Of a DNA stretch of 64,000 nucleotides, positions 18,136 through 25,819 are shown in pieces. Made by a program: the position numbers and the translations under genes. The DNA is from Bacillota bacterium (GTDB lineage: Bacteria > Bacillota > Clostridia > Christensenellales > CAG-138), in the NCBI GenBank assembly GCA_023390655.1, contig JAEWCL010000006.1:1-64000 (forward strand). Reading direction: 5' to 3'. The notes under the pieces were generated by a model that saw nothing but the letters and a program-made list of their open reading frames with translations, made no database searches and was not told where the DNA came from. How positions within the stretch are numbered: position 1 is the first letter of the stretch; the number at the start of each line of letters is the position of its first letter.

Positions 18136-19467
18136 TTAGCCGTTTAACTGTTTCCAGAGCTTCGTGGTCAGCTCGAGCGTCCTGGCGTTTACGGCCTCTT
18201 CGTCGCAGCAGGTCAGCTCCCGGTCCTTCATGAGCACGCGGCCGTTTGCAACGGTATGGATGCACTGCTTGCCGCACATGCCGAACATGATATGGCCGTC
18301 CGCGTTGAAGGAACCAAACGGCGTATATGTCTTATAATCAAATACCGCGACGTCTGCGGCAGCGCCGGGTTCGAGAACGCCGAGGGGCGTCTTGAATTCG
18401 CGCGCGCCGATCTTGCGGTTGCCGTCAAAGAGCATACTTGTGACTTCCATCCAGCCGACGTTGGGCATGCAGGCGTTGTGCTTCTGGATGCAGTTTGCAA
18501 CCTTGAGGCTCTCGATCATATCGTTGGTGTAGGCGTCGGTGCCAAGGCCAAGGAGGATGCCCTTCGCGTACATCTGCAGCACGGGGGAGCAGCCCACGGC
18601 GTTTGACATATTGCTTTCCGGGTTGTTGACGACCATCGTGTTTGTCGCCTTCAAGAGGTCCATTTCAGCGGGGCTCATGTGGATACAGTGCCCGGCGATG
18701 GTCTTTTCGCCTAAAATGCCCATGTCATGCAGGCGGTGTGCGGTACGCTTGCCGTAATTCTGCAGGCTGTCGTACACGTCGTTCATGCCTTCCGCCACAT
18801 GGATATGGAAGCCTGCGCCGGCGGGCTTTTCCGCAACGCATTTTTCAAGCGTCTTATCCGAAAGGGTGAACGCCGCGTGCAGGCCGAACATGCCCTTGAC
18901 CATATCGGTGTCGTCCTTTTGCGCATAGCGGATGAAGTCCACGTTTTCCTTGATGGCTGCATCGCACTTTTCCTTGCCGTCGCGGTCGGAGACCTCATAG
19001 CACAGGCAAGTGCGCACGCCGAGTTCCTTGGCAACGTCAGCGATGGCAAACAGGCTGCCTTCGATCTCTCCATAGCTCGCATGGTGGTCATAGAGCGTGG
19101 TCACGCCGTTCTTGATGCTGTCCATATATGTCTGGTACGCGGAATAGCGCGTGCCTTCCACATCGAGATGGCGGTCGATGTTCCACCACATGCCGTCGAG
19201 GATTTCATAAAAGTTTGTGGGATTATGGCCGTTGATGGAGAGGCCGCGCGCAAATGCGCTGTAAATGTGGCTGTGCGCGTTGATAAGGCCGGGCATGATC
19301 ACGCCGCCGCGCGCATCCAAGAATTCCGCATCCGGATATTGCCGTATTAGGGCAGCCGTCTCGCCTACCGCTTTAATCAGGCGGCCTTCACACAGTACCG
19401 CGCCGTTTTCAAAATAGGTGCAGTTTTGATCTCTTGTGAGCAATTTGCCATTTCCGATGAGCAGCAT
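18136..19467 (-). CDS. ssnA: SsnA: putative aminohydrolase
   Basis: A 443-residue metal-dependent amidohydrolase of the SsnA group, related to guanine deaminase and chlorohydrolases. Metal ligands are visible as NAHSHIYS (His65, His67), HIHVAEG (His), GHCIHM and the catalytic GTDAYTND aspartate. SsnA is encoded next to ygfK and selenium-dependent molybdenum hydroxylases in E. coli and many anaerobes, where purine use is suspected. Here the operon is ssnA-ygfK only, with no hydroxylase subunits in the window. The ATG at 19467 has AAAGGAGGAATAGGC upstream. A structured leader and promoter precede it (19536-19702). Confidence 0.93.
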   Translation of the reverse strand: MLLIGNGKLLTRDQNCTYFENGAVLCEGRLIKAVGETAALIRQYPDAEFLDARGGVIMPGLINAHSHIYSAFARGLSINGHNPTNFYEILDGMWWNIDRHLDVEGTRYSAYQTYMDSIKNGVTTLYDHHASYGEIEGSLFAIADVAKELGVRTCLCYEVSDRDGKEKCDAAIKENVDFIRYAQKDDTDMVKGMFGLHAAFTLSDKTLEKCVAEKPAGAGFHIHVAEGMNDVYDSLQNYGKRTAHRLHDMGILGEKTIAGHCIHMSPAEMDLLKATNTMVVNNPESNMSNAVGCSPVLQMYAKGILLGLGTDAYTNDMIESLKVANCIQKHNACMPNVGWMEVTSMLFDGNRKIGAREFKTPLGVLEPGAAADVAVFDYKTYTPFGSFNADGHIMFGMCGKQCIHTVANGRVLMKDRELTCCDEEAVNARTLELTTKLWKQLNG

Positions 19468-19535
19468 GCCTATTCCTCCTTTTATGTTTTGGATGTGCCG
19501 AATAAAAGAAAAGTATACGTGATAGAAACAAAAAA

Positions 19536-19565
19536 GAGCGCTGTCCCGTTATTGGGAGAACACTC
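19536..19565 (-). terminator. Attenuator terminator in the ssnA leader
   Basis: On the minus strand GAGTGTTCTCCC pairs with GGGACAGCGCTC around loop AATAAC (11 pairs including two G-U, one mismatch), followed directly by TTTTTTG. It lies 70-100 nt upstream of the ssnA start codon and downstream of the predicted promoter, so it would end transcripts before the gene. Its 5' strand overlaps the 3' strand of the preceding hairpin. Confidence 0.7.
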
Positions 19566-19640
19566 ACCGCAAAACCCTCCGCAGGGATCAGCTTGAGTGA
19601 TAGTCGAAGCCCGTGCGCGCAGCACTTCCTTTCAGCTATC
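19561..19640 (-). promoter_or_regulatory. Structured leader RNA before ssnA (candidate riboswitch or attenuator)
   Basis: Two consecutive helices on the minus strand. The first is closed by GATAG (19640-19636) and CTATC (19604-19600), with an inner GTGC/GCAC. The second is closed by CACTCA (19599-19594) and TGAGTG (19566-19561) and contains CCCT-GCGG-AGGG. The last five bases of the second helix are also the first bases of the terminator stem, so the two are mutually exclusive. This is the layout of a ligand- or protein-controlled attenuator. I do not recognise the family. Confidence 0.55.
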
Positions 19641-19673
19641 AGTCAAATTTTCAATTGTACTTGCTTTTATGGT

Positions 19674-19702
19674 ATTATAGCATGCGGGCAAACCCCTGTG
19701 CA
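19674..19702 (-). promoter_or_regulatory. Predicted promoter of the ssnA-ygfK operon
   Basis: On the minus strand TGCACA (19702-19697), 17 nt and a perfect TATAAT (19679-19674), preceded by TGC so that it also reads as an extended -10. The predicted start is near 19667, which places the two helices and the attenuator at the 5' end of the transcript. Confidence 0.6.
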
Positions 19703-19750
19703 AGGGGATTTCCTGCAGGATATACAAAAAAAAACAGGGGGTGCAAAAAA

Positions 19751-20203
19751 ATGTTTGCTTCCCGGTGGCATATGGGGGTTGTCCCTGAAGCGCTGTCGGT
19801 CCGCCGCGCCGTATTTGTGGAGGAGCAGGGGATTTTGATCGCTGTGCCGGACGATCTTGACGCATACGCCATACAGCTGGTGGTGGAGGAGGACGGCGTC
19901 ACCGTAGCGTCCGCCCGGCTTGTGCCGGAGGGCGGCGGCGTTCGGCTTGCGTTCGTTGCGGTGCTGCCCCAATACCGCGGGCAGGGCGTTGGCGATCTTT
20001 GTGTGCGGCAGGCGCTCTATAAGGCGCAGCAGATGAACGCGGCGTATGTGTATATTGACGTCTTGGAACAGAACGTGCCCTATTACCGCGCGTTTGGGTT
20101 TGAATGCACCTGTGGGCCGGGCGCGGGGATGATCCCCATGCGCGTGGAAACGGCGCAGATCCTGTGGCATCCGCCGTGCAGGGAACCGGAAGAAACGGCT
20201 TAA
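19751..20203 (+). CDS. GNAT-family N-acetyltransferase
   Basis: A 150-residue acetyl-CoA-dependent acyltransferase. The acetyl-CoA pyrophosphate-binding motif is QYRGQGVGDLC (the Q/RxxGxG/A pattern), and YYRAFGFE is the usual C-terminal strand. The start VVPEALSVRRAVFVEEQG resembles the ElaA/PhnO-type subgroup. I chose the ATG at 19751, 9 nt after AGGGG; the frame is open further upstream but there without a ribosome binding site. It is followed 24 nt later by the rRNA methyltransferase, so the two are probably co-transcribed. The substrate is unknown. Confidence 0.88.
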   Translation: MFASRWHMGVVPEALSVRRAVFVEEQGILIAVPDDLDAYAIQLVVEEDGVTVASARLVPEGGGVRLAFVAVLPQYRGQGVGDLCVRQALYKAQQMNAAYVYIDVLEQNVPYYRAFGFECTCGPGAGMIPMRVETAQILWHPPCREPEETA

Positions 20204-20227
20204 TGGAAAAGCAGGAAAGGAGAACGT

Positions 20228-21526
20228 ATGCAGCTGCCCACGGAATTTGAAGCGCGTATGCAGGCCCTTTTGGGTGAATCGTACCCCGCCTACCGCGCCG
20301 CGATGGAAGCGCCGCCAAGGCGCGGGCTGCGTGTCAATACGCTTAAAACCGGCGTGGAGGCGTTCTTGCAGGAAGCGGAGCTTCCACTCATCCACACGGG
20401 ACTTGTGCCGGAAGGGCTTTTGCTCACGGCGGAAGTGGAAAGAATCGGCGCGCATCCGCTGCACCGGGCAGGCCTTTTTTACATGCAGGAGCCCACAGCC
20501 ATGCGTACCGCAGCCGTGCTTGCGCCGACTCCGGGCATGCGGGTGCTGGACTTGTGCGCGGCGCCCGGCGGCAAGGCGGGGCAGCTTGCGGCCTATTTAA
20601 AAGGGAAGGGCCTCCTGGTTGCCAATGAGGTGATGTCAAGCCGTGCCGCGGTGCTTGCCGGAACGATGGAGCGCCTGGGGGTCCGGAATGCTCTTGTGAC
20701 GAGCATGCAGCCCGCCAAACTGTGCAGCCAGCTTGCCGGATATTTTGACGCCGTGCTGGTGGACGCGCCATGCAGCGGGGAAGGGATGTTCCGCAAGGAG
20801 CCGCAGGCGGTGCTTGATTGGTCCGCGGCGCATGTGGAAGCATGCGCGCTACGTCAGGTGGGCATCCTTGATGCCGCGGCGGAAGCGTTAAAGCCGGGCG
20901 GCAGGCTTGCGTATTCCACCTGCACCTTTGCGCGCGAAGAAAACGAGGATACGGTCCGCGCGTTTCTCATGCGGCACCCGGCGTTTTCCTTATTGCAGGA
21001 AGAGCGGCACTATCCGCATATCGGCGTGGGGGAAGGGCACTATGTGGCCCTGCTGCAAAAGGCGGGCGGTGGAGTGGGAAGCAAGCTCTCCGCCATTGAA
21101 AAGAGATCGCTGCCAAAAGACGTGAAGAACGCCTGGGATGCGTTTGTCTCGCAGGCGATGGCATATCCACCCGAAGGTGTGCCGCAGCTGTTGTCGGACG
21201 GCAGGCTGATGCTGCTGCCCGAGGAAACGCCTGCGATCTACGGCCGATTGTTTTTGCGCAGCGCGGGCGTGCACGCGGCGGATTACAAGAACGGAAGGAT
21301 GACGCCCGCGCACGCATTGGCGCTCGCCTATCCCGCGGAGGCGTTCCAGACAACAATCGCCCCGGATGAAGCGGAACTTGTACGATATTTCCAGGGAAAT
21401 ACGCTTTCGGTTCCGGAGGATGCGTCAGGCTTCGCGGTGGTTCTTGCAAAAAGATACCCCGTTGGCTGGGGCAAGGCAGTGCAGGGCACGCTGAAAAATC
21501 ACTTTCCCAAGGGATTGCGGGGCTAA
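20228..21526 (+). CDS. RsmF-type 16S rRNA (cytosine-C5) methyltransferase
   Basis: A 432-residue NOL1/NOP2/Sun-family m5C methyltransferase using S-adenosylmethionine. The SAM site is LCAAPGGKAGQLA. Motif IV is VDAPCSGEGMFRK and motif VI is YSTCTFAREENE, which carry the two catalytic cysteines. After the catalytic domain come an RsmF-like linker domain and a C-terminal PUA-like segment (SGFAVVLAKRYPVGWGK), matching RsmF rather than RsmB. The exact cytosine modified cannot be deduced. The ATG has an AAAGGAG site 7 nt upstream. Confidence 0.9.
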   Translation: MQLPTEFEARMQALLGESYPAYRAAMEAPPRRGLRVNTLKTGVEAFLQEAELPLIHTGLVPEGLLLTAEVERIGAHPLHRAGLFYMQEPTAMRTAAVLAPTPGMRVLDLCAAPGGKAGQLAAYLKGKGLLVANEVMSSRAAVLAGTMERLGVRNALVTSMQPAKLCSQLAGYFDAVLVDAPCSGEGMFRKEPQAVLDWSAAHVEACALRQVGILDAAAEALKPGGRLAYSTCTFAREENEDTVRAFLMRHPAFSLLQEERHYPHIGVGEGHYVALLQKAGGGVGSKLSAIEKRSLPKDVKNAWDAFVSQAMAYPPEGVPQLLSDGRLMLLPEETPAIYGRLFLRSAGVHAADYKNGRMTPAHALALAYPAEAFQTTIAPDEAELVRYFQGNTLSVPEDASGFAVVLAKRYPVGWGKAVQGTLKNHFPKGLRG

Positions 21527-21848
21527 TATCGGCAAGCATTGATAAAGCAAAAACGAATTTAGGTAAAGGTTGCGTTGAGGACGCTGTCTGACGGACCCAC
21601 AGTTTGCAATGGTTGTGCAAGTCTGCTGGGCTTGCATTCCCTTGCGCACTGAGCCTCCGCCTCGCTTGTTCCACCTCAATTCTCAATGGTCGTCTCACTT
21701 CCTATCGTCGCGGTACATCCTTGCTCATTGGGCTTAGTCCTCGCTTGCTCTGCCATAGGCTGCGCTTCGGACACGCCCCGCTGGCGGCGCTCAGCTTTGG
21801 CTCCCAAGCACCCGCTTAGGATCGTAAACAAGCGGAACCCGGGGGTCT

Positions 21849-21874
21849 AAAACCGATTCACTGGATCGGTTTTT
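21849..21874 (+). terminator. Intrinsic terminator
   Basis: AAAACCGAT (21849-21857) pairs with ATCGGTTTT (21865-21873), and the T-run is part of the 3' arm. It is the first good terminator after the rRNA methyltransferase gene, about 320 nt beyond its stop. Confidence 0.7.
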
Positions 21875-21961
21875 GCGCCTACAGCGCAAGGACCCCACTT
21901 CCTGCGGGAAGCCCCTAAGAACGCATTCCCCCAAATGCCCTGCTTTAGGGCGTTTTAATAT

Positions 21962-22021
21962 TGGGATTTCCAAGGGACGTGTTCCTTGGGTGGGGGTTCG
22001 GGGGCAAAGCCCCTGAAAAGC
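21962..22021 (+). repeat. Dispersed palindromic intergenic repeat, copy 2
   Basis: TGGGATTT, hairpin CCAAGGGACGTGTTCCTTGG, GTGGGGGTTC, then hairpin GGGGGCAAAGCCCC. It has the same order and spacing as copy 1 at 17985-18043 (minus), with changes on both sides of the stems that largely keep pairing. It lies about 50 nt upstream of trmK. Confidence 0.55.
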
Positions 22022-22072
22022 CCTGAAAGTCCCCAACTTGCAATCCGAACGTTGTTCGGGTACACTATTATT

Positions 22073-22783
22073 ATGGAAAGAGAACGGCGCATTCATCTGC
22101 GGCCGCGGCTTGCGGTTGCCGCGAGATTGATCGGGCAGGCGCATGCGGTTGCGGATATCGGCTGCGATCATGGCCGTTTGAGCGTGGCGCTGTTGCAAAG
22201 CGGCGCGGTGGAGCGCAGCATTGCGTCCGACATCAGTGCAGCATCCTTGGAGAAAGCGCGTGCGCTTGCGGCGTATGTCGGCTTACAGGACAGGATGGAA
22301 ACGCGCTGTGCGGGCGGATTTCACGCACTTTCAGAACAGGAAGCGGACGCGGTTGTCATTTGCGGTATGGGCGGGACGCTGATTTTGGAAATCCTGTCGG
22401 AAGCGCGTATCCCGCTGATGGGTGCAAAGAAGGCGGTATTACAGCCCATGCGCGGCATTGAGGAACTTAGAAGCTATCTGTATGCCGTCAATTACCGTGT
22501 GCAGGAGGATGTGATCGTCCACGACGCGGGGCGGTTTTATCAGGTGTTTTCCGTTGTTGTGGGGCAGGACGTACTGCCCGAAGGCTGGCCGGAAGATTTT
22601 TTTGGTTTGGGGCCGCGTGCAATGGGGGAAGACTTGTTTGTGCCCCTTGCGCGGCAGCTGCTTGCTCAGGTGCAGGCGCGCCTGAGAACGGCTGTTGGCA
22701 CGCGCGGCGAAGCGGCGCTGCAGAAAACGGCGCAGGATCTCCAAACGGTGCTGCGTCTGAGAGGGAACGGATATGAGGCTTGA
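22073..22783 (+). CDS. trmK: tRNA (adenine22-N1)-methyltransferase
   Basis: A 236-residue class I SAM methyltransferase that makes m1A22 in tRNA. The SAM motif is VADIGCDHGRLSVAL and the family active-site segment is VICGMGGTLI, both diagnostic of the TrmK/YqfN family. I start it at the ATG at 22073, which gives the normal N-terminus (RPRLAVAARLI), although no strong ribosome binding site is visible. It overlaps the Nif3-like gene by 11 nt, the gene order usual in Bacillota. Confidence 0.92.
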   Translation: MERERRIHLRPRLAVAARLIGQAHAVADIGCDHGRLSVALLQSGAVERSIASDISAASLEKARALAAYVGLQDRMETRCAGGFHALSEQEADAVVICGMGGTLILEILSEARIPLMGAKKAVLQPMRGIEELRSYLYAVNYRVQEDVIVHDAGRFYQVFSVVVGQDVLPEGWPEDFFGLGPRAMGEDLFVPLARQLLAQVQARLRTAVGTRGEAALQKTAQDLQTVLRLRGNGYEA

Positions 22784-23579
22784 TGCGCTGCTGCCTGTAT
22801 TGGAGCAAATCGCACCCCCGCAGCTTGCGGAGGCGTGGGATAATGTCGGCCTGCTCATTGAACCGGAAGATGTGGATATTACCCGCATTTTAGTGGCGCT
22901 TGACTGTACGGTGGACGTTGCAAGAGAAGCGCGCGAAGCGGGCGCACAGCTTGTGCTTACACACCATCCGCTGTTCTTTGCGCCTGTGCGCCGCATACTG
23001 CACAGCGCTCCGGATACGGCGGCGGCCTATGCGCTTGTGCGTTCGGGCATCGGCCTGTATGCGATGCACACCAATCTTGATTGCGCCGTCGGCGGCGTGA
23101 ACGACGCGCTTGCAAGTAAACTCGGCCTTCTGGAGGTGCGATCTTTGAGCGATCCGGAACAGCCGCTGCTCGCCTGTGAGACGCCGGGGCTTGGACGCAT
23201 CGGCGTGCTGCCGGAAGAGATGACGCTCTCAAACTTTGCGTCGGATGCCGCAAAGCGCCTTGACGCCGTGGTGCGCATGTGCGGAAACGGGGCGCGGGCT
23301 GTGCGGCGGGTGGCCGTGATCGGCGGCAGCGGCGGAGACTATCTGCGTGCGGCAAAACAGGCGGGCGCTGATGTGCTCGTCACCGGGGAAGTAAGACATC
23401 ATCAGGCGCTCGAAGCACAATTGCTTGACCTCTGTGTTGTGGAGGCAGGGCATCATGAAACGGAAGTCGTGGTGCTTGGCCCTCTGATTGCAGGTTTACA
23501 GGCGGCGCTTGAAAAGATACAATATAAGGTAGACCTGTTGTACGCAAGGTCCGGGCGCGCGCCGCTCGTGACGCCATAG
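22773..23579 (+). CDS. Nif3-like dinuclear metal centre protein
   Basis: A 268-residue protein of the Nif3/YqfO family, which forms toroidal hexamers with a two-metal site. Ligand motifs are LTHHPLFF near residue 70, HTNLDCAVGGVND near 102 and GHHETEV close to the C-terminus. The biochemical role is unsettled; annotations as GTP cyclohydrolase I type 2 exist in databases. It is coupled to trmK by an 11-nt overlap and followed 29 nt later by the zinc-ribbon gene, a conserved trio in Clostridia. Confidence 0.9.
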   Translation: MRLDALLPVLEQIAPPQLAEAWDNVGLLIEPEDVDITRILVALDCTVDVAREAREAGAQLVLTHHPLFFAPVRRILHSAPDTAAAYALVRSGIGLYAMHTNLDCAVGGVNDALASKLGLLEVRSLSDPEQPLLACETPGLGRIGVLPEEMTLSNFASDAAKRLDAVVRMCGNGARAVRRVAVIGGSGGDYLRAAKQAGADVLVTGEVRHHQALEAQLLDLCVVEAGHHETEVVVLGPLIAGLQAALEKIQYKVDLLYARSGRAPLVTP

Positions 23580-23608
23580 CGCCGGCAACGGGTTAAGGAG
23601 GTTATACC

Positions 23609-24331
23609 ATGGGAAAGCTGGATGCGCTTTGGGAATATCAGATATTGGAGCTGAAAAAAGAGGCGGTGGAGCGTGAAACGCTCAATACGCCTGCGCGCGC
23701 AAAGCTCAACAAGCTGCACGGTTTTTTGACAGAGCAGCAGAATGCAATATCAAAAACGCAGAGGGAGATCACGAACCGCCAGGCTTCGCTTGAAAAGATG
23801 CAGGAGCAGGCGGAAAAACTCGTCAACCGCGTGGAGTTGGAGCGTTCCGAGTTTGATGAAATGCAGCGCGACGAGGAAGTGACGGCGGAGGAAATGACCG
23901 AATGTCGCCAAAACCACGAAAAGCTGCTCGATGAGCTGACTGCCATGCGCCGCGAAATCAACGACCTGGTGAAATGGATTGAAGCCGCGGTCAGAGACTA
24001 CAAGGAGACCCGCTCCAAGGCAGGAAAGGCGAAAAAAGAATACGACCAGATGCTCGAAGTAACCGAAAAAGAATACAAGGAAAGCGAATCGGCCCGTACC
24101 GCGGCCGCCGCTGCGGCGGATGCGCAGGCGGCGAAGGTGGACGCGCAGCTTTTGGAAAAATACAAACGGGTCAAACGCAACCACGCGGTGCCTATGGCAA
24201 AGGTGGAAAACAACCAGTGCGGCGGCTGCAATATGTCCCTCCCCATGGTCGTCGTCAAACGCGTGATGAGCAGCGATACCGCCGTAGAGTGCGAAAACTG
24301 CGGCCGTATCCTGTATGCGGGGGAGAATTAA
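23609..24331 (+). CDS. Coiled-coil protein with C-terminal C4 zinc ribbon
   Basis: A 240-residue protein. Residues about 10-185 are highly charged and heptad-like (long coiled coil), and the C-terminus carries a zinc ribbon CGGC (about 206-209) and CENC (about 231-234). This is the CT398/CdsZ-like arrangement found downstream of Nif3-like genes in Clostridia, a putative nucleic-acid or protein-binding factor of unknown role. AAGGAGG precedes the ATG by 9 nt. It is immediately followed by rnpB. Confidence 0.88.
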   Translation: MGKLDALWEYQILELKKEAVERETLNTPARAKLNKLHGFLTEQQNAISKTQREITNRQASLEKMQEQAEKLVNRVELERSEFDEMQRDEEVTAEEMTECRQNHEKLLDELTAMRREINDLVKWIEAAVRDYKETRSKAGKAKKEYDQMLEVTEKEYKESESARTAAAAAADAQAAKVDAQLLEKYKRVKRNHAVPMAKVENNQCGGCNMSLPMVVVKRVMSSDTAVECENCGRILYAGEN

Positions 24332-24346
24332 TTCAGATAAAATTGT

Positions 24347-24690
24347 ATTGCGAGTAAGACAGGTGACCGCGTCCGACAAGTGCGGATGAGGAAAGTCCGA
24401 GCACCACAGGGCAAGGTGCCGGGTAATACCCGGTGGAGGCGACTCCAAGGAAAGTGCAACAGAAAGAAACCGCCTGCTTTTTAGCAGGTAAGGATGGAAA
24501 GGCGAGGTAAGAGCTCACCAGCGGCATGGCGACTTGTCCGCTCTGTAAACCCCACCCGGTGCAAGATTGGAATGGGAGCATAGAATGGCTGCCCGCCACG
24601 CTCCCCGTAATCGCTAGAGCTTACAGGCAACTGTAAGCCAAGATAGATGGTCATCCTTAGACAGAACTCGGCTTATGGCTTGCTCGCAAT
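24347..24690 (+). ncRNA. rnpB: RNase P RNA
   Basis: This is the catalytic RNA of RNase P, which trims tRNA 5' leaders. P1 is ATTGCGAG (24347-24354) pairing with CTCGCAAT (24683-24690). The universally conserved GAGGAAAGTCCGAGC and the 3' ACAGAACTCGGCTTA (the P4 partner) are present, as is the GCAACAGAAAG-type core. The length of about 344 nt is normal. It lies between the zinc-ribbon gene and a nitroreductase gene. Confidence 0.96.
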
Positions 24691-24716
24691 CATTTTGCTT
24701 TTGAAAAGAGGTTGCT

Positions 24717-25244
24717 ATGGATTTTTACGATGTGTTAAGCGCCCGGCGCAGCGTGCGCGCTTATAAGGAAACACCCATTGAGGAAGCAGCGCTCAACCGC
24801 ATTTTGGAGGCGGGGCGCAGCGCGCCCTCCTGGCTGAACCGCCAGTGCTGGCGCATTGTAGTGGTGCGAGAGCCCGCCGTGCGTAAAATGCTTGGTGAAA
24901 TGGTGGACAACCCCAACCGCGAATGCTTTGAAAAAGCGCCCTGCGTCATCGCCGTGTGCGCCGATCCTTCGGACAGCGGCGTGACCGGCGGCAAGGAATA
25001 CTATATGGCGGATTGCGCCATCGCAATGGAGCATATCATGCTCGCCGCCGCCAACGAGGGACTTTCCACCTGCTGGGTCGGCACGTTTGCGGAATATCCC
25101 GTCCGAAATGTACTGCAGCTTCCCAAGGAGATCAAAATTGTGGGCCTGACGCCGCTCGGGTACGCGGATGAAACACCGCCGCCCACCCCGCGCAAACCGC
25201 TTGAGGAAATCGTCCATTACGATACCTGGCGGCAGGGTGGTTAA
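24717..25244 (+). CDS. Nitroreductase-family flavoprotein
   Basis: A 175-residue FMN-dependent NAD(P)H oxidoreductase. The N-terminal SARRSVRAYKETPI is the family FMN-phosphate-binding RRSxRxF/Y motif. PSWLNRQCWRIVVV, GLSTCWVGTF and the C-terminal LTPLGYADETP are also typical. It is a small single-domain member and probably dimeric. The substrate cannot be predicted. A GAGG site precedes the ATG, and a perfect terminator follows. Confidence 0.9.
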   Translation: MDFYDVLSARRSVRAYKETPIEEAALNRILEAGRSAPSWLNRQCWRIVVVREPAVRKMLGEMVDNPNRECFEKAPCVIAVCADPSDSGVTGGKEYYMADCAIAMEHIMLAAANEGLSTCWVGTFAEYPVRNVLQLPKEIKIVGLTPLGYADETPPPTPRKPLEEIVHYDTWRQGG

Positions 25245-25252
25245 ATGAGAAG

Positions 25253-25280
25253 AAAAAAAGAGCCCTTGGGCTCTTTTTTA
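25253..25280 (+). terminator. Intrinsic terminator (bidirectional)
   Basis: AAAAAAAGAGCC pairs with GGCTCTTTTTT. The A-run on one side and T-run on the other let it end both the nitroreductase (plus) and the HxlR gene (minus). Confidence 0.85.
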
Positions 25281-25324
25281 TTTACAGTGGGCGTGCGCGT
25301 TCTGTGCATAACCCGGCATGTTTT

Positions 25325-25678
25325 TTAGCGCCAGGCCGCCTGCTCCATTTCCTTGCGGCGGTCCTGCTGGTACTTCGTGCCCCAGTCCATCATGGCGTCC
25401 AATATGGTCTGCAGGCTGTATCCGGTAGGCGTCAGCGTATATTCTACCCGTGGCGGCACTTCGGCATATACCTTGCGCGCTACAAGCGCGTTTTCCTCCA
25501 TGGCGCGCAGGTGCGCAGTGAGTACTTTCTGGGTAATGGGGTTGAGGGCTTTTCTCAGTTCGCCAAAACGCATGGTGCCGTGCAGCAGTTCATTGATAAT
25601 GAGAGCCGTCCATTTGTCGCCAATCAGGCCGAGCGTCGCCTTGACAGGGCATGCAGGTAATTCTTTTTGTCGTTTCAT
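25325..25678 (-). CDS. HxlR-family winged-helix transcriptional regulator
   Basis: A 117-residue single-domain regulator. CPVKATLGLIGDKWTALII is the family N-terminus with the conserved Cys10, which in related proteins senses electrophiles or oxidants, and HGTMRFGELRKAL plus TQKVLTAHLRAME form the DNA-binding part. The gene is divergent from a NAD(P)-binding oxidoreductase, a common pairing. A perfect 20-bp palindrome at 25700-25719 in the shared promoter region is its probable operator. Confidence 0.92.
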   Translation of the reverse strand: MKRQKELPACPVKATLGLIGDKWTALIINELLHGTMRFGELRKALNPITQKVLTAHLRAMEENALVARKVYAEVPPRVEYTLTPTGYSLQTILDAMMDWGTKYQQDRRKEMEQAAWR

Positions 25679-25699
25679 ATAAACCGCCTATTTACCGCA

Positions 25700-25719
25700 A
25701 TAGTATCCAATTGGATACT
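25700..25719. promoter_or_regulatory. Perfect 20-bp palindrome, likely HxlR operator
   Basis: TAGTATCCAATTGGATACTA is fully self-complementary. It starts 22 nt upstream of the HxlR start codon and lies about 100 nt upstream of the oxidoreductase. The AGTATC/GATACT half-sites resemble known HxlR-family operators. Confidence 0.75.
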
Positions 25720-25819
25720 ACGGAACAAAATTGTGCTTACTTTACAATATATCCTTACAGCTGCATTATACTCTTAAAAGCTGCAGCATGCAACGCAGGA
25801 ATTAAAAGGAGGAAGTATC

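Larger units (their letters stand above)
21527..22072. other. 546-nt gene-poor spacer with terminator and repeat
   Basis: I see no gene here. The stretch 21560-21840 has no convincing open frame on either strand. It is followed by a terminator at 21849-21874, a small hairpin TTGCGC/GCGCAA at about 21873-21889 and a dispersed palindromic repeat (21962-22021). The 21560-21790 part looks like decayed or repeat-derived DNA. Confidence 0.6.

Noticed and set aside
21560..21800. Small open frames on both strands between the rRNA methyltransferase and trmK
   Set aside because: No ribosome binding sites, no family resemblance and mixed composition; probably decayed or repeat-derived DNA.
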